Shown here: one piece after another, positions 36,201 to 48,400 of the stretch
Position numbering within the stretch: position 1 is the stretch's first letter
Layout: each line of letters opens with the position of its first letter
From: Prinia subflava
Lineage: Eukaryota; Chordata; Aves; Passeriformes; Cisticolidae
Direction of reading: 5' to 3'
DNA: 64,000 nucleotides
Assembly (NCBI RefSeq): GCF_021018805.1
Contig: NW_026960607.1
Span: 4,094,501 to 4,158,500, forward strand
The notes under the pieces: generated by a model
Seen by the model: the letters and a program-made list of their open reading frames with translations, nothing else
Told to the model about the DNA's origin: nothing
Database searches by the model: none
Program-made: the position numbers and the translations under genes

Positions 36201-36548
36201 GTTAAGACTACTGTTTATTCTGGTATTTTATTTCTAAGACTTTATGCTCACAACCGATTGTAAGAACACTCATTTAGGACTCACGCACCTTCAGATATAT
36301 TCTTTCATGTAATAAACAACTTTGCATAAGACTTTAAAATGTTCTTGGACCTTTAAAATCTATTAACCTGTAGAGATGGCCTCGGCAGACAGGCTTGGTA
36401 AATTTCTATAAAAATTGGTTCAGTGATTACTTGAAAGAGAATTTCAAATTAACCTCCAGCTTTTTTGCGTGTTTATACTTTTGACTTCAGGTAGTAAATT
36501 TGGGTTGCAGCTTCAGCAGATCCTTTTTCTGTGTTGCCTGCATGTTAC
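33215..36548. other. Intergenic, no gene seen
   Basis: AT-rich apart from a GC-rich patch at about 35990-36160. An approximately 24-bp tandem repeat is at 35636-35729. The stretch from about 35520 to 36400 (repeat, GC-rich centre, AATAAACAACTTTG near 36310) has LTR-like composition, but I could not find ends or a duplication. Confidence 0.5.
35636..35729. repeat. Four-unit ~24 bp imperfect tandem repeat
   Basis: Units start AAGATAAAGTTTCTCACA, AAGACAGAGTTTTTACAC, AAGATATAATTTTTACAT and AAGATAGAGTTTTTGCAC. Such short direct repeats are common in U3 regions, so this may be part of an unrecognised LTR. Confidence 0.8.
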
Positions 36549-37225
36549 TGTAATAAATAACATGGGATAATTCGTGTTATAAGACTATATGTATATAAAA
36601 ATAAATGTAACAAGCAAGCCCGGGCTTGTAGTGATGGAAACTAGCAAGTCCGGGCTTGTAGTAATTGCATTTCAGGATGAATAAAAGCTGCTGCCAGAAA
36701 TCTAAGGTGGAGCTGGGAAAGCGAGAAGCACCACCATTAACAACAGAAAGGAGGGTAGACTGACTCTTTCTGGGCAATGAGACTGTGAAATGCCCAACCA
36801 TCGAGAAAGATATTGATCTCAGCAGCGATATTAGAGAAGACACATCTCTATTCATCATTTCAACTCCCTACTCAGACACTCTGAAAAAGTCTATTCAGCA
36901 GACTGGACAGCTGAACAGAAAAACTAAAATTATTATTAATCTCTCCCCAGAAAGCCTATTCAGTGGACAGGACGGCTGAATAGAACAAAGAACTATGGAG
37001 GCCACAGGCAAAATAAACTGTATTTAAGGGTACCCCGGAACGGGCTGAATTTGTGAACAGGGGAGTCACAGTGCGATAGAGGCCATGGCTAAGGTTCACC
37101 CAGTGCCAATCCCAGGTTATCGACACTGCACTTTCGATTGCTGGTTTGCCCAAAATTTTTGTTCTGTAATTCTTTAATTAATAAAAAATATTTTATTAAC
37201 GAAAATTGGCTTGACATTTATAAAA
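36549..37225 (+). mobile_element. Solo LTR, 660 bp ATAACA-ending family, copy 2
   Basis: 677 bp with a 4-bp duplication TTAC (36545-36548 and 37226-37229). It is collinear with the copy at 19378: the same TGTAATAAAT start, CCGGGCTTGTAGT repeats and TATTTAAGGG box. The terminal ATAACA has decayed to ATAAAA. Confidence 0.88.
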
Positions 37226-37318
37226 TTACCATTAGGGATATGGTGTCTCATGAAGCAGCTGTGTAGCAAGAGTGAGCACAAGTTCCCATCAGGGAGTCTG
37301 GTGTGATGTAATGTTTTA

Positions 37319-37349
37319 TGTTATAAATGCCAATACAGTAGTCCAATTA
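37319..37349 (-). mobile_element. Older solo LTR, left fragment (split by ERV-B)
   Basis: 31 bp starting TGTTATAAATGCC, preceded by TTTTA (37314-37318). It is the other end of the LTR that resumes at 44742; ERV-B and its AATTA duplication separate the two parts. Confidence 0.85.
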
Positions 37350-38038
37350 TGTTATAAATGCCAGGACAATTTATTTCCAAATTCAATAATTTGGTTTATT
37401 AAAAATTCAAATCACAAAATTTGGAATCAAATCACAGAATCTAAGCAATAAAAAAAACCCCACACAAACAGCGATACCTACTTGACAGAATTTCTCCCAG
37501 GAAAAAGAGCCAAGGGTGACCCTTAGACACAGACCCTGGCCGTCTGGTCTTTAGCTGGGTACACGAATTCGCCCGCCCAGAGGCTCAACCTAAATACGCT
37601 TTATTTCCCCCCTCGGCAGCACTCTTCCCATCGTTTCTGCTAAGCACCGGCAATTAAGAGTGTTTACACTAAGCCCTGAAAAAGTCCCTTGGTCCATTCA
37701 AATGCTAATGTCCAGAGTAAACCCTTGCTTTGAGTAATCTAACAGCCGTAGAAGTGTGTGATGACTTTTCTGCACATAGGTGATCGATCAGAGTAAACCC
37801 TTGCTTTGAGGCAATCTTCGCTGCGCGTAGGCAGGGGTAGGTTGGTCAATGTTCATTGTCTTATTGGTGCCTCGTATTTTCACCTTCTATTTCTGGACCA
37901 GGAAGATCAGGAGAGGTGCTTTACGGAAGTCTGTGAAACACGTGGGTTGAGCATACACACATACTTTCATACAATATATTACAGTTTCCAACTTATAATT
38001 ATTTATAGAACATGAATTAAATAATCCTATTTTTCACA
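37350..38038 (-). mobile_element. 3' LTR of ERV-B
   Basis: 689 bp. On the - strand it starts TGTGAAAAATAGGATTATTT after a polypurine tract containing AAATGGGGGAAT, and ends CCTGGCATTTATAACA. AATAAACCAAATT is the polyadenylation signal near the end. Confidence 0.92.
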
Positions 38039-38109
38039 ATTCCCCCATTTCTCTCTTTTGTCAACAATTTTAATTCATGTTTTGCATTTGCCTTATGGTT
38101 TTCCTCTAT

Positions 38110-39292
38110 TACTGCCCATTAACGCCCTTCTTCCCAAATTGTATTTCAAACCTTTTTAAAACCTGAGCCGCCCTTTTTCTTTGGTTTTTCTTTGTATTCA
38201 TACTTCTAAAAGGTCCCATTCTCATGGTAAATCTGGGATTTACCAGGATCCATATCATTCCCATAGCACATAATCCTATTATCCCTCCTCCCCCTTTTAT
38301 TATCCACCCCTGTCACCCTGGTTTTGAAGACTTTTTTAAGCCTTCTGTAATGTTCTTCATATTGGAGTCAGAAGTTTCACCTTATCACACTTTCTACTAT
38401 AAACACTGGCCATGTTTTGCTAACTGTCTTTTATTGTTTACATATTTCTAGGTAGGAGGAGAAATGTGATTGACAGTTAGCTCGACCAACGTGGATTGAG
38501 AGGTGGAATTCCATCCTCCAATCCACGGGCACCATGGGAAATGTATAAAACTGGGTTTTGTAAATAAACTCGCTCTCTTTTCCTGCTTCGCTCACCAGCG
38601 TGTCCTCGTGTGGTTCTTCCCGTGTCCACTGTGACACACCCCCACATTGAAAAACGGGTGTCCGGATTCTTTAGCTTGCTTAACATATTTTCTTCTTCCT
38701 TTTTTATAAGACAGTCCACCCTCTTTGACTGCACATTTGCCCACTTTTCTATTTCAGTCCAAATTAAATTGGTTTTACTTTTCGGAGTGTTGTCTCCCAC
38801 CAGTTCCATTATCTTCTGCAGCCTTTTTACTTCAATTTGTATACTGATTAGAAATTCGTGGATTCTCATTCCACCTTCTGCTATTTGAGCCGGGTTGCAT
38901 GTGATTACCACTCCCTCCAAGGTTCCTTCTGAGGGAGTACTCTTGAAAGAAGAGGGTATTTCTGGCCACAAATCTTTAGACAAGGTCTCTGGGCTGGAGT
39001 TTCTTTTAATCAATTTCCTTCCCTCATCCATATTTCCCTTTTGAGGGTGCTCCATTTTGGACATTATGTCAACTTTAAGACCGTCCTTTCTAGGAACCCC
39101 CAGGCTGAGTCCAGTTTCATTGTACTGACTCTTTGTAGGTATTATAGTTAAGCTTATGATCAGTAGGGAAGTCCACAGACGAGTTCCTCTGTTTAGGCCA
39201 ACGCCCATTGGGTTGCCACCAATGGCTGGTTCCAGGTTCTTCTCAACAGCAAGAGCAGGTTGCCCGGACCCCCTTCCTGATCCTTCCTTCAT
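38110..39292 (-). pseudogene. ERV-B env-like gene, interrupted by an LTR
   Basis: Homologous to the intact 279-codon frame of ERV-C. The first ~215 codons are kept: a hydrophobic leader, LWTSLLIISLTIIPTK, an N-glycosylation-type ectodomain, and a KRVDCLIKKEEEN helix. After ...FSMWG the frame runs into the inserted LTR (38311-38636) read antisense and ends at 38477 after about 55 foreign codons. The part for the membrane span and tail lies left of the LTR (about 38110-38304). It lacks CX6CC and a fusion peptide, so assignment to env is by position before the polypurine tract. Confidence 0.7.
38311..38636 (+). mobile_element. Small solo LTR inserted in the ERV-B env-like gene
   Basis: 326 bp with a perfect 6-bp duplication CACCCC (38305-38310 and 38637-38642). 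It starts TGTCACCCTGG and ends CCACTGTGACA. ATGTATAAAACTGG (TATA) is near 38540 and GTAAATAAACTCGC (polyadenylation) near 38560, so it reads on +. The corresponding place in ERV-C is uninterrupted, confirming an insertion. The 6-bp duplication suggests a class II element. Confidence 0.92.
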
Positions 39293-39564
39293 TTTCTGAT
39301 GGGTTGTTTTCCCTGGACGGCTTGAGTTGCCCTTCTGTCACAATAGGAGCTTTACTGGATCAATTTCTCCACTTTTATGCTTTTCGCACTCTATCCCCCC
39401 CTGTTGGCTGAATTTCAGGTATTTGCCAGATTAACCCGCACTACTCCCAGCTGACCACAATTTCTAAGATTGTATGACCAAGGAGAAATACCTTCCTTCG
39501 GGTTACCCTTCCCTCTTTTTAGTTTTCCTTTTCGGGTGGATACAAAGTTTCTTTTGAGGCTTCT

Positions 39565-39864
39565 TTAGGCCGCAGCTTGATGTTTCTCAGGGCGGTTGCG
39601 TCCTCGGTGTAGCCGGACCTTCAGATCTCCGGGGGAAGAGATGACTTTCCACTCGGGGTTTTCCCTCGGGGCTGCTAATTTCTTAGCTCTGGAGGCGTGT
39701 GTCCAACCTTTCTCAGCTGTTCGGATGGCTGTATCTGTAGTTAAAAGGACAAGAAAGGGTCCCTCCCAATGAGGGGTTAGTGACACCGCTTTCCAAGCTC
39801 TTATCAGTACTTTATCTCCTGGTTGTATATCGTGAATAGCAAATCCCAAGGGAGTATATATCAA
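39565..39864 (-). pseudogene. pol: ERV-B pol remnant: integrase C-terminus
   Basis: About 100 codons containing IQPGDKVLIRAWKAVSLTPH, WEGPFLVLLTTDTAIRTAEK and a basic end. This is the pattern of the C-terminal end of gammaretroviral integrase (LGPxWxGPYxVLLTTPTAxK type). Nothing of protease, RT, RNase H or the integrase core precedes it. Confidence 0.8.
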
Positions 39865-42485
39865 AATCCTGCAACTTTTTCCAAATTGAATTTACCAATT
39901 AAGAACACGTACCCAATACAAATTCCAAATCAGCCCGGTACTACAGGAATACTCTACAGAAGGAATGCCTGCCATGTCTACCATTCAGAAAATCTGAATA
40001 TTAGAACAAGTCATCCAATAGTACATTCACATGTTCATCATAAAAACAATTTTGTCCCTAGATCACTATGATTTTCCACCTCACAATTCACACATTCATC
40101 TTCATACAAGCAAAACAATGCACCATACAATCCAAAATCTTTCTTTCATAAAAAAATGATTCAACACATCATCCAAAATTTAAATAATTCAATACAAAAT
40201 TCAAAAATCCTTTTTTTGTACTGTTACAGGGAGAAAGTAAAACTAACATGATGGGTCTACCAATACATCTGAAAATGGCTGCTTGGTACATGGATTCTGT
40301 ACAACAAGTAAACAGTAAACACTAAGACAACCTTAAATCCCATAGACTAGCTCCGGGTAATATGTTTCTAATGAAGAATAGCCTCTTAAGTAAAATTAGC
40401 ATTCACATGAGATAAAAATTTTAGACATCCACCATAATCCTGGGGAATACTTTTAACAAGTCATAAAAGAAATAAGGTATATCAAATAAAAGGAAATGAC
40501 CCCACAAATGACAGAGTCTACTCCTTTACCACTTATAAAATATTCTCGACATATACATATGCTATAAGAACAACACTGACAGCAATATAGAAATGGCATC
40601 GCCTCAGGCACTTCTAGAAAGATTTATACAAAGAGCATCAGGGTTGTAACTTATTGCGGGTCTGAGCTTCTTCAGCTTTTATCAAAAGAAGTGAATAAAG
40701 TAGCAAGATTAACTCATCTGTTTTGGATGGAAGGCATCAAAAGCTATAGTTAAAATGCATCAAAATACTCTGTAATATACCATGCAGTACTTAAATTCGG
40801 AACTTAAGACACTGGAAAGTTTTCCAAGGCCAAGAGTCACTTTAAACTTGAGGCCCCTGTAACCAGACAGCCCTATCCAGTGCAATTGCCAGAACATTAA
40901 CACTACTGCTTTTTACTTCAGTCCTCAAAAAAACTTCCACAAACTTAGCCTCTATTAACAAGCAAACTCGAGTTAACCTATGACTATTTTCCTTAAACCA
41001 AAGCAAAACTCCTGTATTTGCTATCCATTCTTGTGTATTACTAAACCTAAATACATGGTTTGAAGGACCACAAGCAAATATTGACCATATTTAATACCAG
41101 TGACACAAAAGCTGCTTCTCATACATCACTTACTCTCTATTTTTGAAATACAGGTATCAGGGCAACCTTAAGGTTTATATTTTCTAAATTGAGGAGCAAG
41201 TAAAGAAGACATAATATCAAAGGGACAATACAAACTATCTCCTTCTAAGAAATCAGTAATTAGAAATGAAAATCCCTGTTCCCACCAGACAAAATACATA
41301 CAGAATAGGAACTGCAAAGAAGAAAGAAAAGACCTGTAACTACCAACACAGAGAAACCACAGCTCATAATTCCCTCTAAGGAAAATTACCTGGGCACATA
41401 TGTGACTTGAAGGACCTTAAAGCTTATTTTTATTCCAATCCTCCTGCCACAGGGAGGGGCACTTTGCTACCAGCCCTGTCTAGCCTGGCCTTACAACCAC
41501 TCTGGGCAACGATACCTGAACAATATTATAAACCCAGTGTGTCGCCCCCATACCTACAGTCACCCTGCAGAAGTTAACGTTTGACCAAAAAATTTCCAGT
41601 TCTCAGCTACCGTCCAGCAAGTGCAACTGCTACTAATCCAGAGAAAGAATCATCTGACACCACTTTATTATGCCACTTTCCCAACTTAATGCTAGAATCC
41701 TGAATCCAGTTACCATTCTAACACCATCCCAACAGAAAGATTTCGTTTCCAGCCTCTTGACTACCACTTCTTATAAGCAGCTTTAATCTGGACTCCACTG
41801 GTCACATGCTTCGACATTAAAAAAACTTAAATAAACAAAACCCTTGTAATACATTGTCTGCCAACACAAATGCCATATCTCTACTCAAGCTAACAATCTG
41901 AATTCAAAATGTAGCAATTGTTTCAAACATAGATGAACTACATCCACTGTACTATCAACATGTTTTGGTTTGCACAAAATCCTCACATGCAGCAAACATG
42001 CAACCAAAGAGAAGATGTATTTTCAGCTTTTCAAGAACAGACACATAGGTACTTCCCACGCATAAATATAGCTCTCATTCTTGGTCTCTTTTCTCAATCC
42101 TTTTATCCATTTTTTGCTTCCTATTCCGCCTTACATTGCTATTTTCTGCCCTGGGCAGCCTCATCCTGTCACTTTAAAAAAAAACGCTGCTTGCCCTCGT
42201 CTCCTGGCAACCATGGACTGACTCACCCTGCCCCTTGCGGGGGGGGGGGGGTTTAGTTCCTTTTTCCCATGTTAGCGAAAAGAGAGAAAAAAACCCCAAG
42301 AAACTCCGCCGATCTCATCCAGGAAAAAAAAAACTCTTTAAAGCAAAATACACAATTCTAGGGAGCCTCCAAAATGTATTCAGCCTGAAGTAAAAGATCC
42401 ACCACCACCAAAGAAAAGAGTAAGTGAAATTCCTTTTTAATTCCTTTTTCTATCTTTTTCTCCTTTTGCAGACTTGCGTGAATTC
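39865..42485 (-). other. ERV-B internal non-retroviral module
   Basis: About 2.6 kb between gag and the integrase scrap, where gag CA-NC and most of pol should be. No long frame or retroviral motif is present. It is homologous throughout to 59503-61744 of ERV-C, though about 0.3 kb (around 41360-41660) is absent there. The part next to gag (about 42100-42350) is GC-rich with a G-run; the rest is AT-rich. Its origin is unknown; captured host DNA is possible. Confidence 0.7.
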
Positions 42486-43413
42486 TCACATTTCTAATTT
42501 GTACGGGTCCAAACACCACCAGTTGTTCTCTAACACATTCCAATTCACCTTTGGTAATTTCTGTTTTGCTCCACTGTCTAGCTTAAATGTACATTGTTTT
42601 TTCTTATGGGAATGTTTCTTTTTCCCCATGTTTCCTCCCGGGCCGTTCTTGCTCTCACACCAACTGTCCCACCCCGAATCCCTTCCGGGTTCTTCAAGAT
42701 CTCCTTCGGGGGTCCTGGTTTTAGCCGGGGCTCTAACTGGTGTATACCTGTCTGGTTTATTCTTCCACCCTTCGTTTTCCTTACCCTTCTTCTCTTTTTC
42801 TCCATAGTTTAGCGTCGGTGGCCGAGGTGCAGGGTCAGGACCAGAAACGGGGTCAGGATTCCCTCTCGGGGATCTCCTTGAGCGGGAGGAAGGTTTCTGG
42901 AGTGGCCGCTGAGCTCGGGGCTCCGCATGGGTCTCGGATGGCAGCGCTAACGCTGCCACTGAGGAGGCCGAGGAGGAGGAAGGGGGAGGGGTAGGGGCTG
43001 ACATGATGTGGGCCACCAAGCCGTGAGAGAGGCTTATCCCGTAGTCCGGTTTATTCCGTTTCCCTTTCCTCAGAATACAGCTTTACTCGTACCCAATACC
43101 ATAACAGAACATATGCCAATTCCTCAAATTCTCTCCTTTTCTTCTTCGCTACATGTTCCCACAGAGCTTCCCACGCCCATTCGTCAAAAGTACCAAACAC
43201 AGGCCATATAAGATTAGGTCTTATCTCCTTTCCTCCCCAAACATTCATACACAAATAAATCATCCGATCTTTAGATGCCCTTCTCCTAATTGGGCATTCT
43301 TGACAATCTTGCAACAACTTTCCTAATGGACTTTTCTGAGGGATTTCAAGAGTATCCCCTGCTGAGGTTTCCCTTAAGGAATCCTCCCGATCTCTACTGA
43401 GATACGATCCCAT
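42486..43413 (-). pseudogene. gag: ERV-B gag: matrix and Pro-rich region, frameshifted
   Basis: It starts with MGSYLSRDRED at 43413, with Gly2 suited to myristoylation. The first frame runs through FGTFDEWAWEALWEHVAKKK to a stop at 43051. The Pro/Ser-rich and Lys-rich continuation is in another frame (43019 to 42486, ending LENNWWCLDPYKLEM). ERV-C has both parts in one frame, so a small indel broke this copy. It retains TGG (Trp) where ERV-C has TGA. The WP-FGTFD segment resembles gamma-type matrix. Confidence 0.8.
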
Positions 43414-44047
43414 ACTCCCCGTGGCACAGCAGTTATGGGATACTATATAAAAATTAAATCCCAAGATTCCGAACTCGGTGCCATTAACTTAATGATCCAG
43501 CAGATGACCGTTCCGTAGATGTTCGGTTAACCGCAGGGCTCTGTAACCGCCACCGAAAAAATTAACGGACCCCACTCGGTCGCGGTCAAGAAGGCTTACT
43601 AGTCCCCTAACTCGAAGGGACGTCCTCTTTCCTTCAGGACCCCTGGTGACTCCTACACCCCGTCGGGTAACACTGACACGCGAAATATCACGTGTTGCAC
43701 ACACACTCACACGCACATATACACGTTCTCAAGCACTTGGTCACCCCACTCAACCACGCTATACTTACGGTCCTTTTCCTGCGTGGATTCTTCGTGCACG
43801 TAGACTTTTACGAGTGAAAAAAATACCGTGGTTCAGGGAAACCCCTGCTGAGTTCCAGAGCCCTCCCCAAGCTAGCTTGTCCTAACACCTAATACTTTCG
43901 CTGTTGTGGTTTCTGGGTTCGAAAAGCCAGTTCGTTCTTCCGGACTTACCCGCTCTGCCAGGCCGCTTTTTACAGCGGGGCACCTCCTGGTCAGAAGCGG
44001 GGGTCCGTAGAATATTCAAAACTGGCCCCGCTGTTGGGCATCAAAAT
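43414..44047 (-). other. ERV-B leader and primer-binding-site remnant
   Basis: About 630 bases of 5' leader. Next to the LTR on the - strand is TGATGCCCAACAGCGGGG (about 44043-44026), a decayed form of the ERV-C site TGGCGCCCAAACAGAGGG. The leader lacks the extra ~100-base GC-rich block seen in ERV-C. Confidence 0.7.
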
Positions 44048-44736
44048 TGTTATAAATGCCAGGACAATTTATTTCCAAATTCAATAATTTGGTTTATTAA
44101 AAATTCAAATCACAAAATTTGGAATCAAATCACAGAATCTAAGCAATAAAAAAAACCCCACGCAAACAGCGATACCTACTTGACAGAATTTCTCCCAGGA
44201 AAAAGAGCCAAGGGTGACCCTTAGACACAGACCCTGGCCGTCTGGTCTTTAGCTGGGTACACGAATTCGCCCGCCCAGAGGCTCAACTTAAATACGTTTT
44301 ATTTCCCCCCTCGGCAGCACTCTTCCCATTGTTTCTGCTAAGCACCGGCAATTAAGAGTGTTTACACTAAGCCCTGAAAAAGTCCCTTGGTCCATTCAAA
44401 TGCTAATGTCCAGAGTAAGTCCTTGCTTTGAGTAATCTAACAGCCGTAGAAGTGTGTGATGACTTTTCTGCACGTAGGTGATCGATCAGAGTAAACCCTT
44501 GCTTTGAGGCAATCTTCGCTGCGCGTAGGCAGGGGTAGGTTGGTCAATGTTCATTGTCTTATTGGTGCCTCGTATTTTCACCTTCTATTTCTGGACCAGG
44601 AAGATCAGGAGAGGTGCTTTACGGAAGTCTGTGAAGCACACAGGTTGAGCATACACACATACTTTCATACAATATATTACAGTTTCCAACTTATAATTAT
44701 TTATAGAACATGAATTAAATAACCCTATTTTTCACA
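44048..44736 (-). mobile_element. 5' LTR of ERV-B
   Basis: 689 bp, collinear with 37350-38038. TATTTAAGTTGAGCC is the TATA-like box on -, and the end is CCTGGCATTTATAACA followed by the primer-binding site. Differences from the 3' LTR are mostly transitions. Confidence 0.92.
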
Positions 44737-44741
44737 AATTA

Positions 44742-45439
44742 GAAATATAATTTTTGGTTTATTTAAAAGGATCGAATTACAGAATTTCAGCAAAACCACC
44801 AACAGCAGAGATACTTTGACGATTTACCCGGGAATCGTCAATGGTGAACTGGGACGCAGTATCTGGCCAACTACCGTCCCCCCTGAGTTCACAGATTGGT
44901 CTTGTTCGGGGCTTAGTTTTTATACACTTTATTCCGCCTCTGGCAAAAATTTCCTCATAGTCCTTTTGTTTCCAAGCTAGTTATTCGAATTCATAGTTGT
45001 CTCCGGCTTAGCTGAAAAGAGTTCCCTCCTCTGCAGCAAGGTGTCAATTTTTACTTTCCCGTGAGTGAATGGACACCAAAGTTTATGAATGGTAAAAGTT
45101 CATCTCTGGAGATGATGATTATGATGGTTCTCTGATGGTGGTGTTCCGATGCTCGGATGACAGTGTTTCAATGGCTGAAGACATCCAGGGAGGGGAAGAC
45201 TGATAGCTTATCTTAATGTGTCCTTTTCTGATGCCAAAGAGAAGGCCAGGGTTTCGTAAGTCCTTTGTCTCCTTTCTAAATGTAAATTCCAGAGTGGTGC
45301 CTGCTTCTGTCTCAGCGAATTTTCAAGGCAGACTGAAACTTAAGACTATATTCCCATATAACATATACACAATGGGTTTTCTAATTTTTAACATGCCATA
45401 ACCCATAAGAACACGAATTAACATCCCATATTTTTCACA
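44742..45439 (-). mobile_element. Older solo LTR, right fragment (split by ERV-B)
   Basis: 698 bp. With 37319-37349 it forms an LTR of about 729 bp flanked by a perfect 5-bp duplication TTTTA (37314-37318 and 45440-45444). On the - strand it starts TGTGAAAAATATGGGATG, resembling ERV-B/C LTR starts, and its end (in the left fragment) is GGCATTTATAACA, so it is a distant relative of that family. AATAAAGTGTATAAAAACT on the - strand marks promoter or polyadenylation elements. Confidence 0.88.
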
Positions 45440-45444
45440 TTTTA

Positions 45445-48400
45445 GTATTCCAAATAGTTGTCACCGTTAATATTAACCCTCTGCAAGCCTGGTCACCATC
45501 TTGCAACCAGGTGAAATGTGTGCTTTATGTGAGAGTTTTCTTACGAGGGTTTGGACCTGTTTAGTACAGTCCTCTAAACTTGGCCTCCTCGCAAAAAGAT
45601 TGCAGAGCTGCCTTGCTCTTCATCCACTTCTGGGCTGTGATACTGCCTTTTCAATGTTTCCTATCTGAATTATTTTTTTATCTGCTGTGATCAGGAAGGT
45701 CAGCCTTGCTGTGGCCAACACAGCTGATGAGAGGTGCAAAAGAAGAGAAGGTAGCTATGATTTCTCTGCTTTTCTGACCATGAGACAATCTGAAAAGAAG
45801 GAATTGCAAGCTTACGTTCAAATAAAATATATGGACATGAGTAAAAGAATGGAGGCAAGACAGTCAAGCTTATATTTAGGGAAATGGTGGATTTCTCATT
45901 AAATTCCTATGTTGTTTGTGTGGGAAAGGCTAATGTTTTCTGGTTGCATTATATATAGTTTTGTTTATTTTAAAAGTTTTGTGGTCTTTACTCTTGGTTA
46001 GGATAACAGCACCTACATGATAACTAGCCTTTTTGCTAGCTGTTGCATGCTTCTAGATGTTGCATGCTTCTAACCCATAACAGATTTTTCAAGGTATAAG
46101 CTTTACATTGTAGACTTGTGAGATCTTTCTATGCCAGCACCTTTTTTTTTAAAATTACATACACTGGATGATTGTGTAATGTGCTGTGGTAACAAAGTCT
46201 GCCAAACTGAAGATATTGCCTTGGAGAAGCCCTCAGTGCTTTAACTGCTGCACTTGCTGGGTGAGTGGTGTGATCAGTGCTTGCTGTGGATCTCACTAAT
46301 GATCTTACCATTCCTCTCCCTGTTGAGGCTGCACTGAGGGGATTAGTGGCTGTGCAACCCTTATAGCTATACCAAATAAGGTCCTGGTTGTGGTTTTTTT
46401 TGTTGTTATTTGCTGGTTTTTTTGTTTGGTTTTTTTTTTTTTTGGGGGGGGGGTGTTTTGATTTTCTGTTGGTTTCTTTTTTTTTTTTTTTTTTTTTTCA
46501 TTGAAAAGTTCTTTATCAATGGAAAGACCAAAGACTAAATTAGCAGGGATGACGTAGTGGAAATATGTGCAAAGCCTGACAGTAGATACAGGATATGGCA
46601 AAGGAATGTCCTGTAGAAGCTGAAGCAGCAAAGCATTGGTCTTACTTCTGCAATATATTTATTAAATAATAATCATGTCTAACATGAATAAAAGGCACAA
46701 AGCTCAAATGTGGATTTTGTTGATCTCAATGTTCAAAACAAGAATTATTGTGTTAAAACCTCGGAGAAGATCTTGAGACTCCAGACTCATCAAAGTTTTG
46801 AAATGGATACCGTACTACCTCAAAAACAGTTGAATCCAGGAAACAAAACAGCAGCCAAAACCATCAACCCTCAGACAAAATACATGCTTCATGGAAGAGA
46901 GGTTACGTTAGGTTATGTGCATAACTTAGCTGTTGTCAGGAAGTGCAGCTCATGAGGTGTGTTGCATCATTGCCTTAGAAACCCTCAGTTGAAATTGGCA
47001 GTGTTTTTATTTGCTTTCAAGGCTAGTAAATATTTTCAGCTTGCAAATTTCTACAAAATAGTAATAAATGTCTGTTACCAGAGACCCTGATGAACTTTAC
47101 TTTTGAAATGTGCTATTTAACAAAATATGTTGTTCTGTCTCTATTCAATTTATTTCTCATTGCAATATTTGAATCTGTTGAAAACAGAAAGATAATGTTA
47201 TCCTGCATGCAGAGGTGGAGATGCTAATGTATCAGGTCTGCAAAATTTCATTAATTTTGAACAGTTCTTCCATTAAGTAATAATTGCTACTTTTTTACCC
47301 CTCTTTTTTTTTTTGTTTGGTTTGGTTTGGTTTGATGGAGGTTTTGTTTGTTCATTTGTTTGGGGAGTTTTATTGTTTTGACGTTGTTGGTTTGTTTGTT
47401 CGGTTGGTTTTGTGGTGGGTTTTTTTGATTGGGTTTTTTTACTTTTTTCTTTTTGTTTTTAATGAGCCACTAAGGTGAGCAGTAGATTACTAGCACTGGG
47501 ATTACAGGATGTACTTGGAGCCAAAGTGATTCGTACCTTTGTAGTTGAATAAATTGCCTTAATGGTTTTCTGGCATGATGCATGCAGGATGGAAAAATCA
47601 CAGCATGAATGTCATGGTTCAAGTATATATTGTGATGCTCATAGGTAGTAAATCACAGTTTTTAATTTTCACAAAATATAATAAAAAGCTTCCTTTGGCC
47701 AGTCCATAGTCCTTCTCAGCACAGCAGCATGTATTAGTGGCTGTCAGAGCTGCATGGGGCTGCTTTAGCAAAAGTGGCCATAAATGTGTGCCACCACAGT
47801 CCAGGCGTCTCATGCAGCCTTTTCCTAGTTGTGTTCACTCTTGGGAAGGATCAGGATGGAGAACACCAGCTGACAGAATTGGTTTTGTGTCAGCAGTGTC
47901 TTGCTTCTGCTGTCTTTCCTGAGAGACCCTTTGGTTTTCCATCTGTTGTGTGGTGGTTGTACATTTTGCACAAGGTGTGGAAAGTGTATTGTGGCCTGAA
48001 GACTGGGAGAAGCTGAGAACAGACTCCAAGCTCCACAGCTTGTTCTGGCAGACAGAAAATCTTGTGTGGGCTATAGCTTGGATAACTTGCAGATGGCATT
48101 TCAACTGGAAATCCCAGTGAAGAATGGATTTATAGAATGAGATTCTTCACAAGACTTATCACTGTGAGGGTTTACCCGTAGCAGGTGTGCTAGTTCAGGT
48201 AATCATAGCAGTGTAACAGTGAAAGAACTATGCTCCTGAGTGTTTGCTCACATCCTCTGATGAGTTTACAACTGTTTGCAGGGCTGTGCTGTCTTGGTGA
48301 CAGGGGTAGCCTCCTTGAGCTAACTGATTTAAGGCCATCATTCAACTGGTAGTAATTTTAGCCTGAAACCCCCAAATTAAATGCCATGTACTTAGAGAAA

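Larger units (their letters stand above)
37350..44736 (-). mobile_element. Provirus ERV-B: gamma-like, non-autonomous, LTR to LTR
   Basis: 7.4 kb with a perfect 5-bp duplication AATTA (37345-37349 and 44737-44741). On the - strand: 5' LTR, primer-binding-site remnant, long leader, matrix-like gag in two frames, about 2.6 kb without retroviral coding, a pol C-terminal scrap, an env-like ORF cut by a younger LTR, polypurine tract, 3' LTR. The two LTRs differ at roughly a dozen positions by eye. It shares this whole plan with ERV-C at 57207, so the missing gag-pol was already missing in their common source. Confidence 0.92.

Noticed and set aside
35520..36400. Possible additional solo LTR around the GC-rich patch and tandem repeat
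   Set aside because: Composition fits, but I could not define TG/CA ends or a target duplication, so only the tandem repeat is reported.
46305..46631. Frame with a poly-Lys segment on the - strand
   Set aside because: It crosses a long T-run and has no homologue or splice context.
47284..47478. Phe/Val/Leu-rich small frame that looks like a membrane peptide
   Set aside because: It is a translation of a T/G-rich simple stretch.
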